Below are positions 29,854 through 37,206 of a stretch of DNA of 61,184 nt, one piece after another. Every line of letters starts with the position of its first letter. The stretch's first letter is position 1. Where the stretch lies: the NCBI GenBank assembly GCA_017934045.1, contig JAGBKK010000023.1:1-61184 (forward strand), written 5' to 3'. The DNA comes from Neisseriaceae bacterium. Lineage in GTDB: Bacteria > Pseudomonadota > Gammaproteobacteria > Burkholderiales > Neisseriaceae. A program made the position numbers and the translations under genes. The notes under the pieces are model-generated. The model was not told where the DNA came from and did not search any database. It saw nothing but the letters and a program-made list of their open reading frames with translations.

Positions 29854-30288
29854 TTATTCTACTTTTTGGCACTCTGTATTTTCAATACGCCAAGCATAAT
29901 TTACAGATACATCTTCGCCCAAATAGAAACAAAATAAAGGATTTTTACCAGCGAACGCAAGCGTTCCGTTGCCTGCACCCACAAGGTCTTGCAATAAATG
30001 ACGCACTGTTGTCATCTTGCCCTGTTTATATTCTTTTTGCGTAGATAAAACACAAGCACAATCTTCTAATGACAAGTTTTCCCTAATAAATGTTTCCATT
30101 GCTTGCGGTTTATCGAAAATCATTGCCCCTTGTGTTTTTATATAATGCTCAAAATGGTCTAACTGTGCAATAAACTTATGCAATCCACGCTCTGTTTTAA
30201 TCAAATCAATAAAACGCAACTGCCTGTTTTTAACCACTGCGGTTTGTATTATCAAGTGTAAAGCATTAGATAAATCCATAGTAGTCAT
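29854..30288 (-). CDS. Hypothetical protein, unknown
   Basis: A 144-residue soluble protein of no recognised family, starting MTTMDLSNALHLIIQTAVVK (the ATG three codons on is an equal choice). Predicted mixed helix: LRFIDLIKTERGLHKFIAQLDHFEHYIKTQGAMIF, then VRHLLQDLVGAGNGTLAFAGKNPLFCFYLGEDVSVNYAWRIE. No signal peptide or membrane segment. Ribosome site is weak (AGAAAA). It lies upstream of thrS on the same strand and downstream of another unknown gene, with two direct DUS copies between them. Confidence 0.65.
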   Translation of the reverse strand: MTTMDLSNALHLIIQTAVVKNRQLRFIDLIKTERGLHKFIAQLDHFEHYIKTQGAMIFDKPQAMETFIRENLSLEDCACVLSTQKEYKQGKMTTVRHLLQDLVGAGNGTLAFAGKNPLFCFYLGEDVSVNYAWRIENTECQKVE

Positions 30289-30380
30289 TTTTCTAAATCA
30301 TCACTATTTTGATGCAAAACCATCTACCACAAAAATATTTCAGGCTGCCTGAAACCTTTTCAGGCTGCCTGAAAAGTTGT

Positions 30381-30986
30381 TCAAATTCCTAATTTTCCCT
30401 TATTTTGCAATAAAAACTGTTGTGTATCAAATTTTAAACCTGTTTCTAATGCAATGGCTTGTTGTAAATTTTGTTGCATTTCTTTATATTTTTCCTGTTC
30501 TGTTTCTGGCAGACTCAATTCAGGTAAATAATGATTGCTGTGCCATTCAAATTGAATTTTTTTCCAAAAAACAGGCAAACTATTTACAAAAACAATTTTA
30601 TTTTCCCTATCAATATTGCACCAAAAAATTTTATACTTTGATATTAACCAACTGGTAAAACATGCCAAAGCAAAAAAATGTATATGAAAAATATTCAATA
30701 TTGCATTAAAGAAAACATTTTTTATTCCTGTATAAAAACTTATATCTGATTTTATAAAAACTGGAACAAAAAGAAACACAAATACAACTAAATAGAAAAA
30801 CGCAATATTTTTAATGATATTGATAAAATAATCAGCACCACGAACAGGAATAAACATTCTGTATTTAATTTTGCTTTTTCCATTATTAAAATCACTTTTG
30901 GCTTGTATTAAATCCTGCCTTGCCATTCTGCTGTTTCTATGCAGTTTGAATTGTTGTTTTGCCCAAGCATTGTTATTTTGTTCCAT
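30381..30986 (-). CDS. Hypothetical membrane protein, unknown
   Basis: A 201-residue protein with two hydrophobic segments (about residues 60-80, IIKNIAFFYLVVFVFLFVPVF, and 92-117, NAILNIFHIHFFALACFTSWL), a basic N-terminus and a soluble C-terminal half with a Glu/Gln-rich helix (LPETEQEKYKEMQQNLQQAIALE). No family recognised. Its base composition is markedly more AT-rich than thrS, suggesting an accessory origin. It lies just upstream of the neighbouring 144-residue unknown gene and just downstream of the BrnT/BrnA pair. Confidence 0.65.
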   Translation of the reverse strand: MEQNNNAWAKQQFKLHRNSRMARQDLIQAKSDFNNGKSKIKYRMFIPVRGADYFINIIKNIAFFYLVVFVFLFVPVFIKSDISFYTGIKNVFFNAILNIFHIHFFALACFTSWLISKYKIFWCNIDRENKIVFVNSLPVFWKKIQFEWHSNHYLPELSLPETEQEKYKEMQQNLQQAIALETGLKFDTQQFLLQNKGKLGI

Positions 30987-31045
30987 TTCGTTTTTTCGCT
31001 TTCCTAATAAAAAAGAGTTTTTCAGGCTGCCTGAAAAGGTTTTAT

Positions 31046-31309
31046 TTAATGTGATACAGCAAAATCGTGCAAAATATTTTTGAGTTGTTGTGCTGTAACT
31101 GGGGCATTTTCAGGATCGATTGTCGGACGCAAGGCTTCGTTAATGAGCGTTTGATAACCACGCCCATTTTTTTCGGCTAATTGACGAAAATGTTGAATAA
31201 TATCGTTATCCAACATTATGGTTACTTTGGTTTTGCCTGTCCGCAGTTTGTTCAGGTGAGCCACTTCTTTGACAGGTTTGGCATTGCTAAAATCGTATTC
31301 GTCACGCAT
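31046..31309 (-). CDS. brnA: BrnA-type antitoxin
   Basis: From the ATG at 31309 it has 87 residues. It matches the BrnA antitoxin pattern: an N-terminal toxin-binding part (MRDEYDFSNAKPVKEVAHLNKLRTGKTK), then a ribbon-helix-helix DNA-binding part, KVTIMLDNDIIQHFRQLAEKNGRGYQTLINEALR, as expected for autoregulation of the operon. It overlaps the end of the brnT toxin gene by 8 bases, the normal toxin-first order of this system. Frame is open 20 codons upstream inside brnT but that would not be used. Confidence 0.88.
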   Translation of the reverse strand: MRDEYDFSNAKPVKEVAHLNKLRTGKTKVTIMLDNDIIQHFRQLAEKNGRGYQTLINEALRPTIDPENAPVTAQQLKNILHDFAVSH

Positions 31310-31568
31310 AATGTTTTTTCTCTCTATCTGTTGATTTGCGAGCGGAAATGAGTCTTGGTGTATTCCCACGCATGGTGTAAATCACTGTTAAAAGCCGTCC
31401 TTTATCGCTTAATCCTAATAAAACAAAGCGTTCTTCATCTTCACAATCAGGGTCAGGTATCACGATTGCTTGTTCATCAAGTAAAGCCGTATAGGCTTCA
31501 TCAAACGATATACCGTGTTTTTTAAGGTTAGCGTTTGCTTTGTTTGGGTCGTATTGATATGGTTTCAT
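31302..31568 (-). CDS. brnT: BrnT-type ribonuclease toxin
   Basis: An 88-residue type II toxin of the BrnT family, an RNase with a RelE-like fold. Family signatures are visible: YDPNKANANLKKHGISFDEA at the N-terminus, a DEERFVLLGLSDKGRLLTVIYT core, and the C-terminal RLISARKSTDREKKHY. It is the first gene of the pair and overlaps brnA. A perfect TATAAT lies 9 bases upstream of the ATG, so the transcript leader must be very short. Confidence 0.88.
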   Translation of the reverse strand: MKPYQYDPNKANANLKKHGISFDEAYTALLDEQAIVIPDPDCEDEERFVLLGLSDKGRLLTVIYTMRGNTPRLISARKSTDREKKHYA

Positions 31569-31576
31569 TAACTTAA

Positions 31577-31582
31577 ATTATA
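31577..31582 (-). promoter_or_regulatory. Probable brnTA -10 box
   Basis: TATAAT on the minus strand preceded directly by TG, in an A/T-rich stretch with overlapping ATAT repeats that could hold the BrnA operator. It lies very close to the brnT ATG. Confidence 0.45.
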
Positions 31583-31619
31583 CAGATAATATATGTATAA
31601 AACAACAAAAATAGTTTTC

Positions 31620-31767
31620 AGAAACCCCTGCAAAACTGGTAGATGTGCGTGCAGTTCAAAGTTATAGTAGCACAGAAAAACGAAGACATAACAAATAGTT
31701 AGGCGAGTTTTTCGAGCAACGCATAACGAAGAAATGCACCACAGATGCCAGTTTTGCAGGAGTTTCT
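31620..31767. mobile_element. MITE-like element with CTGCAAAACTGG termini, 148 bp
   Basis: Starts AGAAACCCCTGCAAAACTGG and ends CCAGTTTTGCAGGAGTTTCT, a 20-bp inverted repeat with one mismatch. The termini match the 19401 family, but the interior (TAACAAATAGTTAGGCGAGT, CGAGCAACGCATAACGAAG) is unrelated, so the same ends bound a different core. It carries no gene and lies between brnT and tRNA-Val. Confidence 0.7.
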
Positions 31768-31827
31768 TTCAGGCTGCCTGAAACATAATATTCCATAAAA
31801 AAATCGGCGATAAGGCTTCGCCGTTTT

Positions 31828-31904
31828 TGGTAGGCGCGATTGGATTTGAACCAACGACCCCCACCATGTCAAGGTGATGCTCTAACCAACTGAGCTACGC
31901 GCCT
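31828..31904 (-). tRNA. tRNA-Val (anticodon GAC)
   Basis: A 77-base cloverleaf including an encoded CCA. Acceptor AGGCGCG pairs with CGCGCCT, the D arm is GCTCAGTTGGTTAGAGC, the anticodon loop is CTTGACATG and the T loop is GTTCAAATC. It follows tfpX on the same strand. Confidence 0.95.
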
Positions 31905-31974
31905 GTTGTTTATTAAACGGTTGATTATATTTCACTTAAACACCGTTGGCAAGCCTTTTCAGGCAGCCTGAAAC

Positions 31975-32760
31975 CTACTGCCCAAAACCGTCCGCATGCA
32001 CATAACCCACAATTTCACCTTGTTCATTTAACAAGGCCGACCAATCTACATCGCGATCACAGGTGAAAGGTAAAAAATACAACTTATCCGCAGAAATGCC
32101 CGTTTTCGCCACCGCTTTATCAATCACTGCTTTTTTATCTTGATTGGTGGGCAAAGTATATAACTGTGCCACAGATTGCATGGTTTTGCGTACCTTGGCG
32201 GTTTCTTCCGCTTGATTATACACACGCCAATGTTCAGGACGAGCAATCATAGTAATCAATGTTTTTTCAGGATCAACATTGTTGGCGTCCCAATACAAAG
32301 CAATGGGTTTTACCCCTAATTTAGGTAAAGATTGCAGTTCTTTGGGGGCTTTTGCCATATCTTCTGGTTTGGCTAATTCTGCCAATTCAGCCACCGTAAC
32401 CGTGGTAAAGCGATCCACATCAAAAGCGTAATACACAGGACGAGCTACATAGACGGTGTGCATACCATAAATCAACGCCGCAATTTGAATAACGGCAATA
32501 ACAGAAAAATCCAACACCGTTTCGCGTTTTGATTTTTTTGGATTTGCCAAAATCAAAGTCATTAACGGACCGCAAATCACATCGATGGAACACACTAAAA
32601 AGAATAATTCCAAACCACCTAACATATGTGTGTAAGGATATTTGTACCACACAAAAAACACCAAAGCCGCCATTAAACAAGCAATGGTTAAACTGATCAA
32701 CAAGTGAATTGATGACAACTTTGCGGCAAATTTAAAGCGTTGTGGAAAGTTAGATGACAT
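31975..32760 (-). CDS. TfpX/TfpZ-family type IV pilin accessory protein
   Basis: A 261-residue inner-membrane protein typical of the TfpX/TfpZ accessory family encoded next to pilin genes, which supports assembly of its cognate pilin. The N-terminal half has four hydrophobic segments: FAAKLSSIHLLISLTIACLM, ALVFFVWYKYPY, GLELFFLVCSIDVICGPLMTLILA, and LDFSVIAVIQIAALIYGMHTVY. The soluble C-terminal half includes YFLPFTCDRDVDWSALLNEQGEIVGY. It lies downstream of two pilin genes on the same strand, separated from the nearer by a MITE-like element. Which of the two pilins it serves is not known. Confidence 0.88.
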   Translation of the reverse strand: MSSNFPQRFKFAAKLSSIHLLISLTIACLMAALVFFVWYKYPYTHMLGGLELFFLVCSIDVICGPLMTLILANPKKSKRETVLDFSVIAVIQIAALIYGMHTVYVARPVYYAFDVDRFTTVTVAELAELAKPEDMAKAPKELQSLPKLGVKPIALYWDANNVDPEKTLITMIARPEHWRVYNQAEETAKVRKTMQSVAQLYTLPTNQDKKAVIDKAVAKTGISADKLYFLPFTCDRDVDWSALLNEQGEIVGYVHADGFGQ

Positions 32761-32776
32761 ATGATTTTCCTTAATG

Positions 32777-32909
32777 AGACCCCTGCAAAACCTACTTTTT
32801 CACCTTTCGTCATTCCAAGCGTAGCAAAGAATCTTATTGTAAAACAACAAATTGAGATTATTCGTTTTCCTACGAAAAACCCAAAATGACGAGTTTGGCA
32901 AGGGTTTCT
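32777..32909. mobile_element. MITE-like element with AGACCCCTGCAAAAC termini, 133 bp
   Basis: Same family as 19401-19535: begins AGACCCCTGCAAAACC, ends GTTTGGCAAGGGTTTCT, with the GTCATT/AATGACG sub-ends and the TTGAGATTATTCG inner arm. One terminus is slightly decayed. It sits between tfpX and the second pilin gene. Confidence 0.7.
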
Positions 32910-32989
32910 TAATGTTATTATGAATATTATACAAAAAACAGATAAAAAATCGACAGCGTCATACTGTCGATTGAAGTATAAAAAGCGTA

Positions 32990-33487
32990 TCAATTTGCTC
33001 TACGGCATTCGGTGGGTACCCATTTGTCTTTAAGTACAGCATTATGCGAACACAACCATTGTACTGAACCACCATAGGTGGTACTGCGTGACGAAGAAGG
33101 TAACGCTGTACCTGGGGTGATAGAAGATAAATTCGAACCATCAGCAACAGGTGTAAACCACAACTCACCACCAGCAATAATTTTGGAACTGGTTTTTGCT
33201 TTAATAACACCGTTATCAATAATAATTGCATCAACACCCTTGCCCTTAATGCTACTGGCTGAAACTACCTCCGCAGCCTGATTATTCACAGGCCATCTAC
33301 CTTCGGTAGAAAAGTATTCAGTAACCGCAACTTTTGTTCGCATAATTAGACTAACTGCTTCTGCTACACGAGTACGCTTGGTATAATCTTGATATGCAGG
33401 AATAGCGATTGCTGCCAAAATAGCAATAATGGCGACCACAATCATTAACTCAATTAAAGTGAATCCCTTTTGTTTTATGTTATTCAT
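32990..33487 (-). CDS. Type IV pilin, PilE-type (second of tandem pair)
   Basis: A 165-residue prepilin with leader MNNIKQKG and the cleavage site [32 protein letters not shown] (Glu5 of the mature protein present). The C-terminal domain carries the disulfide cysteines in QWLCSHNAV and VPTECRRAN. The end, KWVPTEC, is shared with the neighbouring pilin, while the middle differs strongly. No good ribosome site sits before it and the gap to pilin 1 is about 250 bases with a repeat remnant, so it may have its own promoter or be silent. Major versus minor pilin role cannot be assigned. Confidence 0.92.
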   Translation of the reverse strand: MNNIKQKGFTLIELMIVVAIIAILAAIAIPAYQDYTKRTRVAEAVSLIMRTKVAVTEYFSTEGRWPVNNQAAEVVSASSIKGKGVDAIIIDNGVIKAKTSSKIIAGGELWFTPVADGSNLSSITPGTALPSSSRSTTYGGSVQWLCSHNAVLKDKWVPTECRRAN

Positions 33488-33740
33488 CGTCTTACCCTTT
33501 ATGTTTTATTAACTCATTAAATTCGCTTTGTAATCTGCAATTTTTGTGCCAATTTTTAGAAATTTCTGCAAAAATATTCTGTCACAACTCATCATTTTGA
33601 ATATAAAGAAATAATCTTTTTATCAAACAAAAGATTGAGATTATTCCTTTCACTACGCTTAATTCAGAATAACGATTTTTTTATCAGTTCTCTATAAGAA
33701 AAGTGGCGATTGCTCGCCACTTTTTATTACAAGTTTCAAA

Positions 33741-34223
33741 TTAACCGCGGCATTCGGTAGGAACCCATGCTTTTTTCATACCAGAAGAAGCAGTGCATTT
33801 CCAAGTGAAAGAACCTGCTGTACCGTTGCTATCACCTTCTGGATTACCAGCTACGATTGCAGAAGGTTTGCTACCTTTAGCAGATGGGGTGAACATAATT
33901 GTTTCGCCTTTTTTCACTTTGTCAGACAAAGTAACGGTAATTACACCTTTGTTAACAGATAAAGAATCAACTGCTTTACCTTTAATATCGGTAGATTTAG
34001 ATGCAATACCTGCTTCTTTAACGCTGCTTGGCCATGCATTCTCGTTAGAGAAGTACTCTGCAACGGCTGTTTTAGCACCACCTGCCAAAGTAACAGCTTC
34101 AGATACACGAGAGCGTTTGGTATAGTCTTGGTATGCTGGCAATGCAATAGCTGCCAAAATAGCGATAATTGCAACAACGATCATCAATTCGATTAAGGTG
34201 AAACCTTTTTGGATTGCTTTCAT
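33741..34223 (-). CDS. pilE: Type IV major pilin, PilE-type
   Basis: A 160-residue prepilin starting at the ATG at 34223 (AAGGAG 8 bases upstream). Leader MKAIQKG, cleavage before [20 protein letters not shown] with Glu5, then [17 protein letters not shown]. The C-terminal disulfide cysteines are in TWKCTASSG and VPTECRG. Its codon use is regular and its ribosome site strong, which fits a highly expressed major pilin, in contrast to the second pilin. It is the structural subunit of the type IV pilus used for adhesion, motility and DNA uptake; the abundance of DUS in the window fits competence. Confidence 0.93.
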   Translation of the reverse strand: MKAIQKGFTLIELMIVVAIIAILAAIALPAYQDYTKRSRVSEAVTLAGGAKTAVAEYFSNENAWPSSVKEAGIASKSTDIKGKAVDSLSVNKGVITVTLSDKVKKGETIMFTPSAKGSKPSAIVAGNPEGDSNGTAGSFTWKCTASSGMKKAWVPTECRG

Positions 34224-34388
34224 TTCAATACTCCTTAAAAAAGTGGATTTGTTGGTGAAGAGAACCATTCCCTTCGGTCATTTGCTTTAATGCAGTGGCT
34301 GTGCCAGTTTGAAAAAAAATTTTTTAAAAAAATGAAATTATTTTTTAACTTTTTGTTTTTATTGTATATATTTTTTATAATCAAGTTT
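34224..34388. other. pilE upstream region
   Basis: AT-rich leader region of pilE with runs of A and T (for example TTTGAAAAAAAATTTTTTAA near 34310). No gene. It should hold the pilE promoter; with so much A/T I could not choose one -10/-35 pair over others. Confidence 0.4.
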
Positions 34389-34433
34389 TATAGTCGTTAA
34401 ACTTCACAACAATAACAGGCGACTTTGCCTGCG
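34389..34433. mobile_element. Truncated Correia-like element, left end only
   Basis: TATAGTCGTTAAACTTCACA plus the start of the core (AACAGGCGACTTTGCCTG), after which the sequence changes abruptly to the end of a MITE-like element. The right end is not found, so the element is cut. Confidence 0.65.
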
Positions 34434-34567
34434 AGAAAACCCTGCAAAACGCCATTTTTCACCTTGCGTCATTACTCGCCAATAGCGAAGAATATTTTAT
34501 AAAACAGTTAGTTGAGATTTTTCGTTTTCCTACGGAAAACTCAAAATGACGGGTTTTGCAGGAGTCT
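34434..34567. mobile_element. MITE-like element, AGAAAACCCTGCAAAAC termini, 134 bp
   Basis: Third copy of the 19401 family. Ends are AGAAAACCCTGCAAAAC and GTTTTGCAGGAGTCTCT; the inner arms GTCATTACTCG and AAAATGACGG are conserved. It lies inside the remains of a Correia-like element. Confidence 0.7.
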
Positions 34568-34574
34568 CTACGAT

Positions 34575-34767
34575 AGAAACCCCTGCAAAACTTAATCTTT
34601 TAAAACGAAACGCCGTAGGCGGGGCTTTGCCCACCAATCGCTTGATAAAGCAGAATAAATATTATTGAAATTCAAGTGGTTATAAATTGCTCAATTTTGG
34701 TGGGAAACATGCCCACCCTACGATAGAATTAAATTTTTGTTTCTGTATAAGTTTTGCAGTAGTTTGT
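34575..34767. mobile_element. MITE-like element enclosing a REP-like palindrome, 193 bp
   Basis: Starts AGAAACCCCTGCAAAACTTA and ends TAAGTTTTGCAGTAGTTTGT. The interior carries GCCGTAGGCGGGGCTTTGCC at one end and a GTGGGAAACATGCCCACCCT segment at the other, the REP-like palindrome family seen at 10611. Only 7 bases separate it from the preceding element. Confidence 0.65.
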
Positions 34768-34799
34768 TTCAGGCAGCCTGAAAATATATCATACGCATA

Positions 34800-34829
34800 A
34801 AAAAACGGACACCGCAGTATCCGTTTTTA
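34800..34829 (-). terminator. gltA terminator
   Basis: On the minus strand AAAACGGA and TCCGTTTTTTT form an 8-bp stem around ACTGCGG, 16 bases after the gltA stop. Confidence 0.85.
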
Positions 34830-34844
34830 TTATAAAACAAATAA

Positions 34845-36128
34845 TTAGCGTTTTTCCAAAGGTACATAGTCGCGGCGGGTTGCACCTGTGTATAACTGAC
34901 GCGGACGACCGATTTTTTGTGTGGGTTCGGCAATCATTTCGTGCCAGTGGGAAATCCAGCCTACGGTGCGTGCCAAGGCGAAAATTACGGTGAACATAGA
35001 CACTGGAATGCCCAAAGCACTCAACACAATGCCTGAATAGAAATCGACATTGGGATAGAGTTTTTTCTCAATGAAGTATGGGTCGTTCAGGGCGATTTGT
35101 TCTAATGCCATAGCCAACTTGAATTTGGGGCTGTCTTGTAAGCCTAATTCGTTCAGCACTTCATCGCAGGTTTGTTTCATAATTTTGGCACGCGGATCCA
35201 TGTTTTTATAAACACGGTGTCCAAAGCCCATTAAGCGGTATTTCTTGGCTTTTACGCCTTCCATAAATTCAGGAACGCGGGATACATCGCCGATTTCGTC
35301 TAACATTTTCAATACGGCTTCGTTTGCACCGCCGTGTGCTGGACCCCACAAGCACGCAATACCTGCGGCAATACATGCAAATGGGTTAGCACCTGACGAA
35401 CCTGCTAAACGCACAGTGGAAGTGGAGGCGTTTTGTTCGTGGTCGGCATGCAAGATGAAAATGCGGTCTAATGCACGCACCAATACTGGATTGGGTTTGT
35501 ATTCTTCACATGGGGTGGAGAACATCATATACATAAAGTTTTCGGTATATGATAAGTCGTTGCGTGGATATACGAATGATAAGCCGTTGGAATAGCGATA
35601 GCACATTGCGGCTAATGTTGGGATTTTGGAAATCAGGCGGTTTTCTGCCAAACGGCGGTGTTCTGGATTGGAGATTTCCAAACTGTCTTGATAGAACGCA
35701 GATAATGCACCAACCACGCCCACCATCATCGCCATGGGGTGTGCATCACGACGGAAACCGCTGAAAAAACGAGCCATTTGATCATGCACCAAAGTGTGAT
35801 AGGTGATGTCGTGTTCAAATTGGGCTTTTTGTTCTTTGTTGGGCAGTTCGCCGTATAACAACAAATAGCAGGTTTCCAAGTAGTCGCTGTGTTCAGCCAA
35901 CTGTTCAATCGGATAACCGCGGTAGTATAACTGTCCTTTACCACCGTCAATAAAGGTGATTTTGGATTCGCAAGCGGAAGTGGAAGTGAAACCTGGGTCA
36001 AATGTGAATGCACCTGTTTTGGCGTAAATGGTGCGAATGTCAATCACATCAGGACCTAATGTACCTTCCATTACGGGTAATTCCAAAGGCTCTTGACCAG
36101 TGATATTCAATGTTGCTGTCTTGGACAT
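34845..36128 (-). CDS. gltA: Citrate synthase
   Basis: Condenses acetyl-CoA and oxaloacetate to citrate; cytosolic, 427 residues, the hexameric Gram-negative type. Catalytic residues are seen in [10 protein letters not shown] (His), [15 protein letters not shown] (His) and [10 protein letters not shown] (Asp). The N-terminal domain has [23 protein letters not shown] and [13 protein letters not shown]. It is the last gene of a minus-strand TCA block after sdhC-D-A-B-E; the gap of about 100 bases upstream holds two DUS. Confidence 0.98.
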   Translation of the reverse strand: MSKTATLNITGQEPLELPVMEGTLGPDVIDIRTIYAKTGAFTFDPGFTSTSACESKITFIDGGKGQLYYRGYPIEQLAEHSDYLETCYLLLYGELPNKEQKAQFEHDITYHTLVHDQMARFFSGFRRDAHPMAMMVGVVGALSAFYQDSLEISNPEHRRLAENRLISKIPTLAAMCYRYSNGLSFVYPRNDLSYTENFMYMMFSTPCEEYKPNPVLVRALDRIFILHADHEQNASTSTVRLAGSSGANPFACIAAGIACLWGPAHGGANEAVLKMLDEIGDVSRVPEFMEGVKAKKYRLMGFGHRVYKNMDPRAKIMKQTCDEVLNELGLQDSPKFKLAMALEQIALNDPYFIEKKLYPNVDFYSGIVLSALGIPVSMFTVIFALARTVGWISHWHEMIAEPTQKIGRPRQLYTGATRRDYVPLEKR

Positions 36129-36230
36129 AGAATGTTCTCCATTTTAAGAATTGTTCATATTTGGCGTTTTAAACAGTTGCTTTGCTTTTCAGGCTGCCTG
36201 AAAGATAAGGCTGCCTGAAAATAAAGTAAC

Positions 36231-36485
36231 TCATTCATCGCCACGGATTTTCCGTATCAGGGCTGCCTGAAACGGTTCTTCGACTGTTTTACAACCAAGC
36301 ACTACCTGCAATAAGTCTTGGTCGTTCCAAGTCAAAATGTCTTCTAAAATGCGTAGTTCTTGTTCGTCTAACTGTGCAAAACCGCCATTGTCAATAAAGC
36401 GATTAAACACAATATTTAGTTCCAACAAGCCCCTACGCATTTGCCAACGGACTTTTCGTTGATAGTTGTTTAACGCATTCGTCAT
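36231..36485 (-). CDS. sdhE: SdhE succinate dehydrogenase flavinylation factor
   Basis: An 84-residue protein from the ATG at 36485, which overlaps the sdhB stop (ATGA). It promotes covalent FAD attachment to SdhA. The family core RKVRWQMRRGLLELNIVFNRFI (the RGxxE motif is RGLLE) and LDEQELRILEDILTWNDQDLL are present. An upstream in-frame start would overlap sdhB by 70 bases and is rejected. Being in the operon directly after sdhB fits its role. Confidence 0.93.
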   Translation of the reverse strand: MTNALNNYQRKVRWQMRRGLLELNIVFNRFIDNGGFAQLDEQELRILEDILTWNDQDLLQVVLGCKTVEEPFQAALIRKIRGDE

Positions 36486-37186
36486 ACGAAACGGTGTAAC
36501 ATTAACTCTTTGATTTTGCCAATCGCACGAGTGGGGTTTAAGTGTTTCGGACAAACATCAACGCAGTTCATAATGGTGTGGCAACGGAACAGACGGTATG
36601 GGTCGTCCAAGTTGTCTAACCGTTCGTTGGTGATGGTATCACGCGAGTCAATGATGAAACGATACGCATTCAATAAGCCTGATGGACCAACAAATTTGTC
36701 GGGATTCCACCAAAATGACGGACAAGAAGTGGAACAGCAGGCACACAAAATACATTCGTATAAGCCGTCCAATTCTTTGCGGTCTTCTTGCGATTGATAG
36801 CGTTCGCGTTCGGGTGCAGGTTCGTCATTGACCACATACGGTTTAATGGAGTGGTATTGTTTGAAAAACTGCGTCATATCCACGATTAAATCACGAATCA
36901 CAGGCAAACCTGGTAAGGGTGCCAAGTGAATCGGTTGTTTTAAATCGCGAATGTTGGTTAAACATGCCAAGCCGTTTTTACCGTTGATATTGATGCCGTC
37001 TGAACCGCAAATGCCCTCACGGCAAGAACGGCGGAATGACAGCGTGTCGTCCTGTGCTTTGAGTTTAATCAGTGCGTCCAACAGTTTGACATCGCTTGGT
37101 TCAATATCAAGTTCGTAATCTTGAAAATAGGGTTTATCGTCTTTGTCAGGGTTGTAGCGATAAACCTGAAAACGGATTCTTTCCAT
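36482..37186 (-). CDS. sdhB: Succinate dehydrogenase iron-sulfur subunit
   Basis: Electron-transfer subunit of complex II, 234 residues, at the cytoplasmic face of the inner membrane. The 2Fe-2S ligands are in CREGICGSDGININGKNGLAC (about residues 55-75); the 4Fe-4S and 3Fe-4S ligands are in CILCACCSTSCP and in CHTIMNCVDVCPKHLNP. The end, LMLHRFV, is typical. It follows sdhA by 20 bases and overlaps sdhE. Confidence 0.97.
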   Translation of the reverse strand: MERIRFQVYRYNPDKDDKPYFQDYELDIEPSDVKLLDALIKLKAQDDTLSFRRSCREGICGSDGININGKNGLACLTNIRDLKQPIHLAPLPGLPVIRDLIVDMTQFFKQYHSIKPYVVNDEPAPERERYQSQEDRKELDGLYECILCACCSTSCPSFWWNPDKFVGPSGLLNAYRFIIDSRDTITNERLDNLDDPYRLFRCHTIMNCVDVCPKHLNPTRAIGKIKELMLHRFV

Positions 37187-37206
37187 TGATTTGCGTCCTT
37201 ATATTT

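Noticed and set aside
36231-36554. Longer SdhE from 36554
   Set aside because: It would overlap sdhB by about 70 bases; the ATG at 36485 gives the family length and a coupled ATGA start.
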